A stretch of DNA of 54,357 nucleotides from an uncultured Verrucomicrobiales bacterium (GCA_937944055.1 CALDZJ010000089.1:1-54357); one strand, 5' to 3'. Numbered from the stretch's first letter, positions 16,823 to 26,394 are shown. The notes: generated by a model not told the origin, from the sequence alone. Program-made: numbers and translations.

Positions 16823-16919
16823 GCAAAGGAGCTGTGGCGCCCTCGCCACTTCTCAACCTAAGCTTCCTCACAAGCAAAGGAGCTGTGGCGCCCTCGCCAC
16901 TTCTCAACCTAAGCTTCCA
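16818..16919. repeat. 51-bp tandem duplication with internal hairpin
   Basis: Two copies, 16818-16868 and 16869-16919, identical except for the last base. Each contains GTGGCG-CCCT-CGCCAC, a perfect 6-bp stem with a 4-base loop. The repeats fill most of the gap between nuoB and pyk (178 bases), downstream of pyk on its strand. They resemble intergenic REP-like palindromic elements. Whether the unit occurs elsewhere in the genome cannot be seen here. Confidence 0.9.
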
Positions 16920-16937
16920 CACCACTTCTCCTATTTT

Positions 16938-18344
16938 TTAAGCATGCTCGAGGATGATAGAATCTACGGGATGCCCTTCTTGGAGGAGATCTGAAACCAC
17001 GATGAGAGGGGTCCCGGGTGCGACGTCCCGAGCGTGACGCAGGGACTTCACGGCGACTGCGATGGTCTCGCGCGGCGTCTCTTCAAAGGGAATTTCAAAG
17101 GAACGCACCCCACGGGAGAGCGTCAGAGTGGTGCGGATCGAGGCATCCGGCGTGAAGGCGAAAATGGGCGTCTTGGGACGCAGCAATGCCGCTTGGTGAG
17201 CCGTCGCTCCGGAACGGGTGAAGACCACGAGGAGTGACTTGGGAATTGAATCAGCCAGTCCGACCGCCGCTTTGATCATCTTTTGCTTCTCACTCGAAAG
17301 AGTGGCCCCAGCGCCATAGCCTAGCCCTCCGGAGCGCTCAATGCGACGCGCGACGCGGTCCATCAGCTCCACACATCTCACGGGATGATTTCCTACCGTG
17401 GTCTCACCAGAAAGCATGATGGCATCTGCCTCTTCAAAAACGGCATTCGAGACATCAGTGACCTCAGCACGCGTCGGGGTAGGATTCTGAATCATCGATT
17501 CGAGCATGTGGGTCGCTACGATCACGCGCCGTCCCAGCTCATGGCAGCGCTTCACGATGCGGCGTTGAATGATCGGTAATTCTTCAACATGGACCTCGAT
17601 CCCCAGATCTCCACGCGCCACCATAATGACGTCGGACTCCTCAATAATGTCATCAAGGTGGCGCATCGCCTCTTGATCTTCGAGCTTTGACACGATTTGA
17701 GCATGGCACTGATTGGCCAAAAGAGTGGCTCGTAATTCACGAACATGCCCCGCATCTCTGACAAAGGACCCAGCCACAAAATCGGCATGACAGGCCGCGG
17801 CCACCTTAATATCGGCGTGATCTTTTTCCGTCAAAGCGGGAAGGCTCAACCTTACGCCAGGGAGGTTAATATGACGACGCGAGCCCATCGCCCCAGCCGT
17901 AATCACTTCACAAATCATGCGATCATCCTCGATCCGCTCGATTTTCATCAAAAGCTCACCGTTATCGACGGTTAAGTCATCACCTTCATGGACATCTTTC
18001 AGCAAGCCATCGTAGTTCACCGTGGTCGATTTCTCGAGTCGAGCCTCACTGCCTTCCTTCCGGAATTCGACGTGATCGCCCTTGTTCAAGATGATCTTCC
18101 CATCGACATCTCCGGTGCGGATTGAGGGACCTTGAAGATCAAAAAGAATCCCCACGGTCTTCCCTACTTCCTTGGAGGCGGCGCGGATTCGCTCCACGAT
18201 TTCATAACACCACTCATGCTTGGCATGGCTCATATTAAGACGAAATACATCCGCTCCTGCGGAGATCATTTTTCGAAGCATTTCTGGAGATTCGGTTGCG
18301 GGACCGAGGGTGCAAATAATCCGCGTTTTTCTAATCGTGACCAC
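16938..18344 (-). CDS. pyk: pyruvate kinase
   Basis: 468 residues. Motifs: TRIICTLGPATESPE at the N-terminus, FRLNMSHAKHEW, LFDLQGPSIRTGD, and the active-site signature IMVARGDLGIEV with a catalytic Lys just before it (SKLEDQEAM). The C-terminal allosteric-fold domain ends GTPLIVVSDLLQEGHPVDSI. It makes pyruvate and ATP from phosphoenolpyruvate in glycolysis. The start MVTIRKTRIICTLGP fits the family. It follows the serine dehydratase gene on the same strand after 98 bases, so the two pyruvate-forming enzymes may be co-expressed. Confidence 0.96.
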   Translation of the reverse strand: MVTIRKTRIICTLGPATESPEMLRKMISAGADVFRLNMSHAKHEWCYEIVERIRAASKEVGKTVGILFDLQGPSIRTGDVDGKIILNKGDHVEFRKEGSEARLEKSTTVNYDGLLKDVHEGDDLTVDNGELLMKIERIEDDRMICEVITAGAMGSRRHINLPGVRLSLPALTEKDHADIKVAAACHADFVAGSFVRDAGHVRELRATLLANQCHAQIVSKLEDQEAMRHLDDIIEESDVIMVARGDLGIEVHVEELPIIQRRIVKRCHELGRRVIVATHMLESMIQNPTPTRAEVTDVSNAVFEEADAIMLSGETTVGNHPVRCVELMDRVARRIERSGGLGYGAGATLSSEKQKMIKAAVGLADSIPKSLLVVFTRSGATAHQAALLRPKTPIFAFTPDASIRTTLTLSRGVRSFEIPFEETPRETIAVAVKSLRHARDVAPGTPLIVVSDLLQEGHPVDSIILEHA

Positions 18345-18442
18345 GCTGTGAGCATTAGCAGCCGGAGCGATCCAGACAAGTCACAAGCGAGAGCTCAGGA
18401 TCAGTCAGCCCCACCAGCTAGCAGTCCGCAGCACTGACACCC

Positions 18443-19822
18443 TTAACATTCTACAATATTCACAGCCAAGCCCCCGCGCGCCGTTTCCTTATACTTCGAG
18501 AGCATATCTGCGCCAGTCACCTTCATCGTGCGGATCACTTTATCGAGAGAAACGTGATGCGTCCCTGAGCTTTGCAAGGCGAGGCGTGAGGCATTGATCG
18601 CTTTGATCGCCCCCATCGCATTACGCTCGATGCATGGAATCTGGACCAGCCCGCCAATCGGGTCACAGGTGAGTCCTAGATTATGCTCCATCCCGATTTC
18701 TGCGGCAAATTCGACCTGCCCCGGAGTCCCACCGAGATACTCCGTCAGCGCACCCGCCGCCATCGAGCAAGCAACGCCCACCTCTCCTTGGCAGCCGACA
18801 TCGGCACCCGAGATCGAGGCATTCTTTTTGTAGAGCGAGCCAATCGCTCCTGCGGTCAGAAAAAAACGAGACACCCCATCAGGATAGGGTGAGTTGCGGA
18901 ACTGGGTCGCGTATTTTAAGACCGCCGGGATTACGCCTGCCGCGCCATTAGTCGGAGCGGTCACCACGCGCCCCCCTGCCGCATTTTCCTCATTCACCGC
19001 GAGCGCGTAGACGTTCACCCAGTCCATCACCACAAGCGAGTCCTCCTCGGCCTCTAAGCCATTTTTTAAAAGCGCTTCATGATAGCTCTTCGCGCGGCGT
19101 TTCACCTTTAAGCCACCGGGCAAAATCCCCTCGCTTAGCAGTCCGCGCTGGATGCAGCCCTGCATCGCAGCCCAGATTTCATCGATTCTGACCTGCGTTT
19201 CCTCCGCACTCCGCCACGCCAGCTCGTTCGCCCTAGCGACCTCTGAGATGCTCCAATTCTCCTCCGCACAAATTTCCAAAAGCCGCTTGGCGGAGTGGAA
19301 TTCATACTTCACCACCGCCGCCGCCTGCTCGGGGTCAGACTCATCTCCCTCCCTCACCGTAAAGCCCCCACCCGTGGAATAAACGAGCTCCTCGGCGAGA
19401 ATTTCCCCACTCTGATTGAAAGCTGAAAAATGCATCGCATTCGTATGCGAGCCGATATTTTTCCCCCGGTGAAATAAAAGATGCTCCCGCTCCACGAAGG
19501 GAATTTCACGCCCCTTTGCGAGGCGTAACTTCCCAGATTTTTTGACCTTTCCTAAGATCTCAGCCACCTCATCGACAGGGACCGTTTTGGCCTCATATCC
19601 CATCAACCCTAAAATGAGAGCCTTATCCGTGCCATGTCCCTTTCCCGTATCAGCCAGTGAGCCATAAAGCCCACAGTGCAGCTCCGCCACATCGACCTCC
19701 ACAAGAGAATTCGTGAACGCCGCCGCCGCCCGCATTGGGCCCACGGTGTGAGAAGACGACGGACCGATCCCGATCGTAAACAGATCAATCACTGAAAAAT
19801 TATCCGGAGAAGGCCCTTCCAT
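18443..19822 (-). CDS. sdaA: L-serine ammonia-lyase, single-chain [4Fe-4S] type
   Basis: 459 residues, the single-chain length. The N-terminal beta domain holds [20 protein letters not shown] and [16 protein letters not shown]. The C-terminal alpha domain has [18 protein letters not shown], then [17 protein letters not shown] and [18 protein letters not shown], which provide the iron-sulfur cluster cysteines. It deaminates L-serine to pyruvate and ammonia in the cytoplasm and is oxygen-sensitive in known members. It lies upstream of pyk in the same direction. Confidence 0.95.
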   Translation of the reverse strand: MEGPSPDNFSVIDLFTIGIGPSSSHTVGPMRAAAAFTNSLVEVDVAELHCGLYGSLADTGKGHGTDKALILGLMGYEAKTVPVDEVAEILGKVKKSGKLRLAKGREIPFVEREHLLFHRGKNIGSHTNAMHFSAFNQSGEILAEELVYSTGGGFTVREGDESDPEQAAAVVKYEFHSAKRLLEICAEENWSISEVARANELAWRSAEETQVRIDEIWAAMQGCIQRGLLSEGILPGGLKVKRRAKSYHEALLKNGLEAEEDSLVVMDWVNVYALAVNEENAAGGRVVTAPTNGAAGVIPAVLKYATQFRNSPYPDGVSRFFLTAGAIGSLYKKNASISGADVGCQGEVGVACSMAAGALTEYLGGTPGQVEFAAEIGMEHNLGLTCDPIGGLVQIPCIERNAMGAIKAINASRLALQSSGTHHVSLDKVIRTMKVTGADMLSKYKETARGGLAVNIVEC

Positions 19823-19908
19823 AAAGAAGGCGGAAGCAAGGCGAATTCACCGCGATTAATCAACCCTCAAAAAACACAATCACCCAAACCCTAACTCCAG
19901 CCCCCCGC

Positions 19909-20853
19909 CTAGACTCCGCCCTCAAACAAGGCCTCCACGCTCGGTAAATCAGCCGCAGACTCAGCCTTCTGAGCGCGCATGATCTTCCCATTCTTCAAAA
20001 GAAAAGCCCCCGGCATCTGCAAGCCATCTCCCTTCAACAAACCTACCCCACACCCGCGGAAGAAAGCAATCGCGCCACGATACCATACCTTAGGCCCGAA
20101 GAGCTCTAAAAAACCTCCCTTCCCTAAGCCAAAAGCCCGATACAAATCACAGCGAGGATCGGCAATGCGGCTCACCCCATCCGTATCCACAAATTCAGCC
20201 TCCTCCCCCTCTTGCAGCATGTGAACGAGCACCAAACGGGCCCCCTTCTCCTCCGCCCGCTCATGCATCTCCCTGAGATTCATTAAAAGCTGCCGCGTAA
20301 ACGTGCAGCCAAAGTGCCTTAAAAACACCACCGCCAGCACCTCCTTCTCCGAGGCCTCCTGAAGCGTCTCCCCTGAAGTCAGGCGAAAGCGCTGCACGGC
20401 CTGCTCAAAAGCCATCGGCTCCCCCACCGCTGGGCGGCCCACCCGAAGACACGCCGCCGCCCAAAGAATCATCGCAAAAGGAACCCACCAAATAAGATCA
20501 TTGAAAATGATCATCCAGCCCGCTTGCCAAGGAAGCTCACCTTGACCCGCAGCCCACACAAACCCGATCGGCCCGAAGATTTTCCCCAAAAAACCCACCA
20601 GCACGATCGGCCAATGTCGCAGGGGCGAAAACGCCGCAATCACATAACCGAGTCCATAAACCCCCACGATCATCCCCACGCACTGCCACAGAAAAGGATA
20701 CCTCGGCGGCTCCATTCCCGAGATGCTGAACCACGCCCCCGGCCAACCAATCACCCAAATCCCAAAAAGAAGATTATAGATCCCCGCAAACTTTAAGACG
20801 GACGACATCCAGTCAGGCGCCTTGCAGCTTTGTGCGGTGCATTCAACAGTCAT
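19909..20853 (-). CDS. membrane protein fused to peroxiredoxin-like (AhpC/TSA) domain
   Basis: 314 residues from the ATG at 20853 (MTVECTAQSCKAPDWM). About four membrane segments occupy residues 18-137. A thioredoxin-fold domain follows (about 155-314): LAVVFLRHFGCTFTRQLL, then LVLVHMLQEGEEAEFV, DPRCDLYRAFGLGKG and PGAFLLKNGKI. This matches the PRXL2/SelL-like peroxiredoxin group, whose redox motif is commonly CPxC or UxxU; here it is C183-T-F-T. A single redox-active Cys remains in the motif. It probably acts in thiol redox chemistry at the membrane; substrate unknown. It is divergent from fabH with a 106-base shared upstream region. Confidence 0.75.
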   Translation of the reverse strand: MTVECTAQSCKAPDWMSSVLKFAGIYNLLFGIWVIGWPGAWFSISGMEPPRYPFLWQCVGMIVGVYGLGYVIAAFSPLRHWPIVLVGFLGKIFGPIGFVWAAGQGELPWQAGWMIIFNDLIWWVPFAMILWAAACLRVGRPAVGEPMAFEQAVQRFRLTSGETLQEASEKEVLAVVFLRHFGCTFTRQLLMNLREMHERAEEKGARLVLVHMLQEGEEAEFVDTDGVSRIADPRCDLYRAFGLGKGGFLELFGPKVWYRGAIAFFRGCGVGLLKGDGLQMPGAFLLKNGKIMRAQKAESAADLPSVEALFEGGV

Positions 20854-20959
20854 GGGCCAGCATAGCCGCCTTTCCTCACCCCGCAACAAACTTAAGAAAA
20901 GTAAACGAGGAACTTTTCAAGGCTTGCCGCAGAGACCTCCCTCCCTTTCACTTTCTCGC

Positions 20960-21946
20960 ATGAGTCACGGCGTTACCATCGCAGGCACCGGAAGTTATCT
21001 TCCTGAGAAAATTCTCACCAATCATGACCTCTCAGAATTTGTAGAAACCTCTGACGAATGGATTGTGACCCGCACCGGTATTAAAGAACGCCGCATCGCT
21101 GCAGAGGGTGAAAACACCTCTCACCTCGCCGCCAAGGCCTCACTCCAGGCCCTTGAGCAATCCGGCATCCCCGCCGCAGACATCGAGCTCATCATCGTCG
21201 CCACCATCACGCCAGACACCTTTACCCCGGCCACCGCATGCTACGTGCAGGAGCAAATCGGAGCCTCCCGCGCCGTCGCCTTTGATATCTCCGCCGCCTG
21301 CTCAGGCTTCCTTTATGCCATGAAGATCGCGAAGCGCCTGATCGAATCCGGCGCCTTCGCGAACGCCCTCATCATCGGAGCAGAAAAACTCTCCGCCTTC
21401 GTCGATTGGTCAGATCGCAGCACCTGTGTCCTCTTTGGAGATGGGGCGGGCGCTGCTGTCCTACGCCCCTCCGCGGAAGGTGAAGGAAAAATCATCGCTA
21501 CCGACATTGGCACCGATGGGAAACAAACCAGCATCCTCAGCATCCCCGGAGGCGGCTCCGCCTGCCCCACCACCCCCCAAAACGTCGGCGAAAGCCTCGC
21601 CACCTTCTCCATGTCCGGCCGGGAAGTCTTTAAACACGCCGTCACCCGCATGAAAAACTCCGCCAACTCCGTCATCGAGCGTGCCGGACTCCAACCCGAG
21701 GACATCTCCCTCGTCATCCCCCATCAAGCAAATCTCCGTATCATCGATGCCATTGCCGACCGTCTCGCCGTCCCCAATGACCGCGTCTTCGTCAACCTCC
21801 ACAAATACGGCAACACCTCCGCCGCCGCCATCGCCATCGCGCTGGATGAAGCACATCGCGAGGGCAAAATCCAGCGGGGCGATAAAATCGTCATGGTCGC
21901 CTTCGGAGCCGGCCTCACCTGGGCCTCCGCCGCCATCGAATGGTAG
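20960..21946 (+). CDS. fabH: beta-ketoacyl-ACP synthase III
   Basis: 328 residues from the ATG at 20960 (MSHGVTIAGTGSYLPEK); the frame stays open upstream, but the extra 46 residues are not FabH-like and overlap the divergent gene's start. The catalytic triad is in place: C114 in DISAACSGFLYAM, H255 in VIPHQANLRI and N285 in YGNTSAA. FabH condenses acetyl-CoA with malonyl-ACP to start fatty acid synthesis. The ACP it uses is encoded at 5006-5245; fabD/fabG are not adjacent here. Confidence 0.96.
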   Translation: MSHGVTIAGTGSYLPEKILTNHDLSEFVETSDEWIVTRTGIKERRIAAEGENTSHLAAKASLQALEQSGIPAADIELIIVATITPDTFTPATACYVQEQIGASRAVAFDISAACSGFLYAMKIAKRLIESGAFANALIIGAEKLSAFVDWSDRSTCVLFGDGAGAAVLRPSAEGEGKIIATDIGTDGKQTSILSIPGGGSACPTTPQNVGESLATFSMSGREVFKHAVTRMKNSANSVIERAGLQPEDISLVIPHQANLRIIDAIADRLAVPNDRVFVNLHKYGNTSAAAIAIALDEAHREGKIQRGDKIVMVAFGAGLTWASAAIEW

Positions 21947-21999
21947 CACTCCTCACAGGATTCCTTTTTTAGAAAAAAAACCACTCACCACACTCCGTT

Positions 22000-23682
22000 T
22001 TGGCCTCCAACTTCCGAACCACCCCGACCGAAACCACTGGCATGCCCGGCGGCATCCCCTACATCATCGCCAATGAAGCCGCCGAGCGCTTCTCCTTCTA
22101 CGGCATGAAAGCGGCACTCGCCATTTTCTTGGCAAATTACCTTGGAGTCCTCGGCGGGGCCAATCTCAGTGAAAGCCAAGCGACTTCTTACGTCTCATAC
22201 TTCAATGGCGCGGTCTATCTCACCCCCCTCCTCGGCGCACTCATTGCCGATACCTTCTTCGGGAAATACCGTACGATCATGACTCTCTCTATCGTATACT
22301 GCCTTGGCCACCTCTGCCTCGCATTCATGGGAGTCGGAGGAGTCGTGCAACTCTGGCTCCTCGCTGGATTAGGCATGATCGCCCTTGGCGCAGGTGGCAT
22401 TAAACCCTGCGTCTCAGCTCACGTAGGGGATCAATTTGGAAAAAGTAACCAATACCTCCTTCCTAAGATTTTTAACATCTTCTACTTTTCGATTAATGCA
22501 GGAGCGGTCATCTCAAATCTCTCGATCCCCTGGATTCTAAAATGGTATGGTCCACATTGGGCCTTCGGAATCCCGGGCGTCCTCATGGCCCTAGCCACCC
22601 TCTGCTTCTGGATGGGCCGCCGTAAGTTCATCCACGTCCCCGCTCAGGGCGCCTCCTTCCTCAAAGAACTCTTTAGTAAAGAGGGCCTCATCGTGGCCGG
22701 AAAGCTCATGCTTCTCTTCTATGTCTTTGTCTCGATGTTCTGGTGCCTCTTCGATCAAACCGCCACCACCCTCGTCTTCCAAGCTGAGAAAATGGATCTC
22801 CAGATCCTTGGCATCGAGTTGCTCCCCTCACAAATCCAAGCCTTCAATCCCTTTCTCATCCTTGTCCTCATCCCTCTCTTCACCTTTGTCATTTATCCGA
22901 AAGTTGGCGCACTCGTAAAACTGACCCCACTTCGTAAAATCGGAGCTGGGTTCTTTCTCATGGTGCTTTCCTTCGCGATCATTTCATGGGCCCAAGAGGC
23001 GATCGACCGCGGTGAAACACCCAGCGTAGCTTGGCAGCTTCTCGCCTATCTCATCTTCACCACCGCAGAAATCCTCATCTCCATCGTCTGTCTCGAGTTC
23101 GCCTACACTCAGGCCATGCCTAAGATGAAGTCCTTCATCATGTCCCTTTTCCTCCTCTCCGTTTTTGTCGGAAATGCCATGACGGGACTCATCAACGACT
23201 ATATCCGCATCCCCGAGACTAAAGCCCCACAAGAATATCGCGAATTCACTCCTCCCGCGCAACTCGTCACAGAGTTCTTTCTCCAACATAAAAAACTCCC
23301 CAGTGAGTTGGAAATTTCCGCGAATGGACCAAGTGGCCACCCCGTCACCTATCAACTCCTTCACGCAGGAGCAGCCCGCCTCTCCTCCGCCGGACCTGAT
23401 GGTGAATTAAAGACAAAAGACGACTTTAACACCCACATCACGGTGAAAAAGAATGAAGCTGACGAGAGCGGAACTTGGCTCTTTGAGGAGAAGAAAAAGA
23501 AGGGACTCCTCGAGCAAAACGACGACTCCAATCCTCTAAAAATTGCCAATGTGATCGGAGGTGGGACCAAGCTCGAGGGCGCCACATACTTCTGGTTCTT
23601 TACCGGACTGATGGCCGCAGTTGCCATCCTCTTCATTCCCTTCTCTCTCTTCTACAAAGAGAAAACCTACCTCCAATCATAG
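22000..23682 (+). CDS. POT-family proton-dependent oligopeptide transporter
   Basis: About 560 residues with 12-14 membrane segments. The POT/PTR2 signature is near the N-terminus: PYIIANEAAERFSFYGMKA with the family's E-x-x-E-R-F-x-Y-Y/F-G motif, then FNGAVYLTPLLGALIADTFFGKYRTI. Between the last segments lies an unusual soluble stretch of about 130 residues (390-530) with many Lys, Asp and Glu. The start is uncertain: no ATG precedes MPGGIPYI (22042), and homologs I know have more residues before that, so I used the TTG at 22000. It imports di/tripeptides with protons across the inner membrane. Confidence 0.88.
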   Translation: MASNFRTTPTETTGMPGGIPYIIANEAAERFSFYGMKAALAIFLANYLGVLGGANLSESQATSYVSYFNGAVYLTPLLGALIADTFFGKYRTIMTLSIVYCLGHLCLAFMGVGGVVQLWLLAGLGMIALGAGGIKPCVSAHVGDQFGKSNQYLLPKIFNIFYFSINAGAVISNLSIPWILKWYGPHWAFGIPGVLMALATLCFWMGRRKFIHVPAQGASFLKELFSKEGLIVAGKLMLLFYVFVSMFWCLFDQTATTLVFQAEKMDLQILGIELLPSQIQAFNPFLILVLIPLFTFVIYPKVGALVKLTPLRKIGAGFFLMVLSFAIISWAQEAIDRGETPSVAWQLLAYLIFTTAEILISIVCLEFAYTQAMPKMKSFIMSLFLLSVFVGNAMTGLINDYIRIPETKAPQEYREFTPPAQLVTEFFLQHKKLPSELEISANGPSGHPVTYQLLHAGAARLSSAGPDGELKTKDDFNTHITVKKNEADESGTWLFEEKKKKGLLEQNDDSNPLKIANVIGGGTKLEGATYFWFFTGLMAAVAILFIPFSLFYKEKTYLQS

Positions 23683-23686
23683 TCAC

Positions 23687-24052
23687 ATGGACCTCTGGGA
23701 CATTCACCATCAAGGCCGCATTAACGCCGCTTCTACCGAAGCCCGTCATGCCAACTCGAAGGCCAGCGCCGTCGCGACTGATCTCGTTCTAATGGAAAGA
23801 CGGATCGATCACCTCACCCTCCTTTGCCAATCGATGTGGGAACTCCTCCGTGAGCAAAGCGGACTCAGCGACAAGCAACTCCGGGCGAAAATTGCCGATG
23901 TGGATACACGCGATGGGCGAGCTGATGGGAAGATTCGAAACAAGATTTTCCCCTGCCCCAAATGCCAGGCGAATTGCCACTCCAGCAGCCAATCCTGCAC
24001 GATGTGTGGTGAAGACCTGAAGATGCACAAGCCTCATCTCTTTCAAGGATAG
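23687..24052 (+). CDS. small zinc-ribbon protein, unknown function
   Basis: 121 residues from the ATG at 23687 (MDLWDIHHQGRINAAS). An N-terminal amphipathic helical region (about 20-75) is followed by a zinc-ribbon: CPKCQANC about residues 89-96, then SCTMCGED near 103-111. The helical part could form a coiled coil. It begins four bases after the POT transporter stop and ends 15 bases before the TatD gene, so the three are probably one operon. I do not recognise a named family. Confidence 0.8.
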   Translation: MDLWDIHHQGRINAASTEARHANSKASAVATDLVLMERRIDHLTLLCQSMWELLREQSGLSDKQLRAKIADVDTRDGRADGKIRNKIFPCPKCQANCHSSSQSCTMCGEDLKMHKPHLFQG

Positions 24053-24067
24053 GCCTCTTTTACGAGC

Positions 24068-24868
24068 ATGATCATCGACTCCCATTGCCACCTTGGCTCT
24101 CACAAATTCTCTCGGGATGAGATCCCTGAACTGATCGCTCGGGCCCACAAGAACGGCGTCACACGCCTCATTACCCTCGCCACTGGAGAAGACGACATTT
24201 CGACCAACCTTCAGATCGCTCACGATCACCCGGAAGTCTCCGCCTGCATCGGCATTCACCCCTGCGATGTCCACGAAACTCGCGATGACTTCGAGGCCCT
24301 CCTCAGCCCTCATCTCTCCGACCCTAAAGTCGCCGCGATGGGCGAAACTGGACTCGACTACTTCCACCCCGCGCCGGAAGGCTGGACCGAGGAAAGCTAC
24401 CACGCTCGGCAGCGCGATTTCCTCCGCCGCCACTTCGATCTTGCTCAGAGCGCCGGGCTGAATCTCGTCATCCACACCCGTGACCGCTCCGGCAGCGCAA
24501 GCTTTGAAGATGCCCTCGCAATCTACTCAGAATACGCTGAACAGGTCCGTGCCGTCTTCCACTGCTTTCCCGGCCCACCCCAGCTTGCCGCACGGGTCAT
24601 CGCCGCCGGAGGGCTCATCTCCTTCACCGGGATCGCCACCTTTAAAAATGCGCAAGACGTCGTCGACACCGTAAAATCGACTCCCCCCGGATCATTCATG
24701 TTAGAAACTGACGCGCCGTATCTTGCTCCAGAACCGCAGCGAGGAAAACGCTGTGAACCCAGCTTCACACGTCACACTGCCGAGGCCATCGCTCAACTAC
24801 GAGGGCTCGAAGTCAGCGAGCTGGCTCGCGAAACCAGCGAAGTCGCCCAGCAATTTTTCCGCCTTTGA
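24068..24868 (+). CDS. tatD: TatD-family metal-dependent DNase
   Basis: 266 residues, the usual length. Metal-binding residues are present: IDSHCHLG (HxH), GETGLDYFHP (Glu), VIHTRDRS (His), VFHCFPG (His) and the final LETDAPYLAP (Asp). Members are cytoplasmic hydrolases with 3'-5' exonuclease activity in DNA repair or degradation. It is the third gene of the POT/zinc-ribbon/TatD cluster. Convergent with the SHD1 gene; the 75-base gap has a T8 run but no clear hairpin. Confidence 0.93.
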   Translation: MIIDSHCHLGSHKFSRDEIPELIARAHKNGVTRLITLATGEDDISTNLQIAHDHPEVSACIGIHPCDVHETRDDFEALLSPHLSDPKVAAMGETGLDYFHPAPEGWTEESYHARQRDFLRRHFDLAQSAGLNLVIHTRDRSGSASFEDALAIYSEYAEQVRAVFHCFPGPPQLAARVIAAGGLISFTGIATFKNAQDVVDTVKSTPPGSFMLETDAPYLAPEPQRGKRCEPSFTRHTAEAIAQLRGLEVSELARETSEVAQQFFRL

Positions 24869-24943
24869 GGCATACACCCCGCCCCCTTTAAGAGAGCTCG
24901 GAGCCACTCACGAAAGGTCCTTTTTTTTGGGGAAAAACAGCTC

Positions 24944-26236
24944 TTATTTAAAAGCGCTACTCTTCACAAACTCGGTCCAGCTCTCGTTAAAAGCCTGCAC
25001 CGAATCGAAGCCGAAAATTTCCGCAATTTCAGAAGCCTCGGGAACTTCTCGGTCCGCTTTCACTTTACGCAGCAGCTCTGAATACGCATCCAGCTTTTCC
25101 AGATCACTCTGCACGTAGTATCCAAAAGAATACATCAAGACGAGTTGAGTGGGAGTCAGATTGGTTGAAGCATATAGGAGGAATTTCTCTAAGTCCGGCT
25201 TCACATCACCCTTGCGGACCAGTTTGCGAAGCGTCTTCGCCCAAGCACGCCCATCTTTAAATCCACGCGCCGTCGTGATTTGATTATCATCTCGGTAAGC
25301 GGTGGAGTCTAAGATCGTGGTCTCCGACTTCTTCGCCAATTGGATCTCCTTAAAATAAGCGTGCGCTCTCGTGAGTCCGAAAAAACCGGTCGGAGCGCTG
25401 CCATTCATTCCTCCCATCTGAAAGCCCACCACCGCAGCGGAAATTTGATTCGTAGGGAAAGGGCCAAAGACCTTTTTGTAGCCCTGATCATTTCCATCCT
25501 TAATCCGTAAAACGGAAGCCGTGGCGAAGGCATTGTATTCCTCACGCTGCTCCTCTGGGAGGCGTAAATGATTCCCCACCACTTTCATCCATAGAAGTTC
25601 ATTGCGATTAGCAGCCCCTTCTGCAGCCTCTTCTCCCACCGTATTCTCACGCAGCCAATTCGTGTAATATTGCCCCAATGACTCATAGACCTCATCATTA
25701 TCTGTCACGATGATGACCTTTTTACGATCTCCCCAGTTCTCGCGGAAAGTCTGGTGATTAAAAGCCATCCCATACCAAATCCGCTCAGCCATCTCAACGA
25801 GGGCCTGCGGGCGGAATTTACCCGTATAAGCAATATAAAAGTGCTCTGACTCCAGCACCTTAAATTGGAGATGGGTCTCAGGCCCAAAAGCCATCTTTTT
25901 CTTATGAGGCTTCAGCGTGTCCTTATTAAATTTAAAGTCCTCCTCAGGGACTGTGAGTTTTTGCTCAAATAGCATCTTCTCATCCAGCTCAGCCTCCTCG
26001 ACTAAATACTGACGATCTCCCAAGGAAAGCTCGGAAAAGGCCACCTGGATCACTTTGGAGTCCTCCTTCACCAAATGGACTGTTTCCTTTTCCATCTTTT
26101 GGAAACTTGCCTCGATGGTTCCACCCTTCGTCGACATCCAAGTCCGCACCTCAGCCGCCCCTAAAAAAGAGAATGGCATCGCCAAGGCGCAGAGCGAAAA
26201 CACAGCAAGCGACCCAGCGCTCTTAAAACATTTCAT
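24944..26236 (-). CDS. secreted SHD1-domain protein, unknown function
   Basis: 430 residues from the ATG at 26236 (MKCFKSAGSLAVFSLCALAM), which gives a normal signal peptide ending GAA-EV; a longer frame to 26314 does not. Residues about 30-80 are an SHD1-type beta-barrel (VRTWMSTKGGTIEASFQKME, LVKEDSKVIQVAFSELSLGDRQYL), common in Planctomycetota and Verrucomicrobiota exported proteins. The remainder (about 130-430) resembles the architecture of DUF1570-like exported proteins, but I see no HExxH zinc-peptidase motif, so enzymatic activity is doubtful. It is monocistronic. An imperfect AT stem at 26377-26394 lies upstream. Confidence 0.7.
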   Translation of the reverse strand: MKCFKSAGSLAVFSLCALAMPFSFLGAAEVRTWMSTKGGTIEASFQKMEKETVHLVKEDSKVIQVAFSELSLGDRQYLVEEAELDEKMLFEQKLTVPEEDFKFNKDTLKPHKKKMAFGPETHLQFKVLESEHFYIAYTGKFRPQALVEMAERIWYGMAFNHQTFRENWGDRKKVIIVTDNDEVYESLGQYYTNWLRENTVGEEAAEGAANRNELLWMKVVGNHLRLPEEQREEYNAFATASVLRIKDGNDQGYKKVFGPFPTNQISAAVVGFQMGGMNGSAPTGFFGLTRAHAYFKEIQLAKKSETTILDSTAYRDDNQITTARGFKDGRAWAKTLRKLVRKGDVKPDLEKFLLYASTNLTPTQLVLMYSFGYYVQSDLEKLDAYSELLRKVKADREVPEASEIAEIFGFDSVQAFNESWTEFVKSSAFK

Positions 26237-26376
26237 AAGGCCAATTTTTAGCGCTCTCCCCGGAACTTGACCACCTAAAAATCGCCTGATTCTCAGCAAA
26301 AGCACATCGATCAAAACTGGAATTTTACATGCCCCACAACTCCCACAAAATCAATCACTCACCTCAGCAAGCCATC

Positions 26377-26394
26377 ACTATTTGATAAAATAGT
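26377..26394. other. AT-rich inverted repeat in the SHD1 / lipoprotein gap
   Basis: ACTATTT-GATA-AAATAGT is a perfect 7-bp inverted repeat with a 4-base spacer in the 220-base gap 26237-26456. It lies between the lipoprotein gene's stop and the SHD1 gene's start. The stem is too AT-rich for a good terminator; it could be an operator for the SHD1 gene. Nothing else stands out in this gap. Confidence 0.4.

Noticed and set aside
16713..16925. Minus-strand frame with a repeated peptide across the 51-bp repeats
   Set aside because: The repeat peptide only reflects the DNA duplication; it overlaps the nuoB start and has no ribosome-binding site.
23789..24475. Minus-strand frame of 228 codons over the zinc-ribbon and TatD genes
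   Set aside because: Antisense to two recognised genes and without recognisable domain content.
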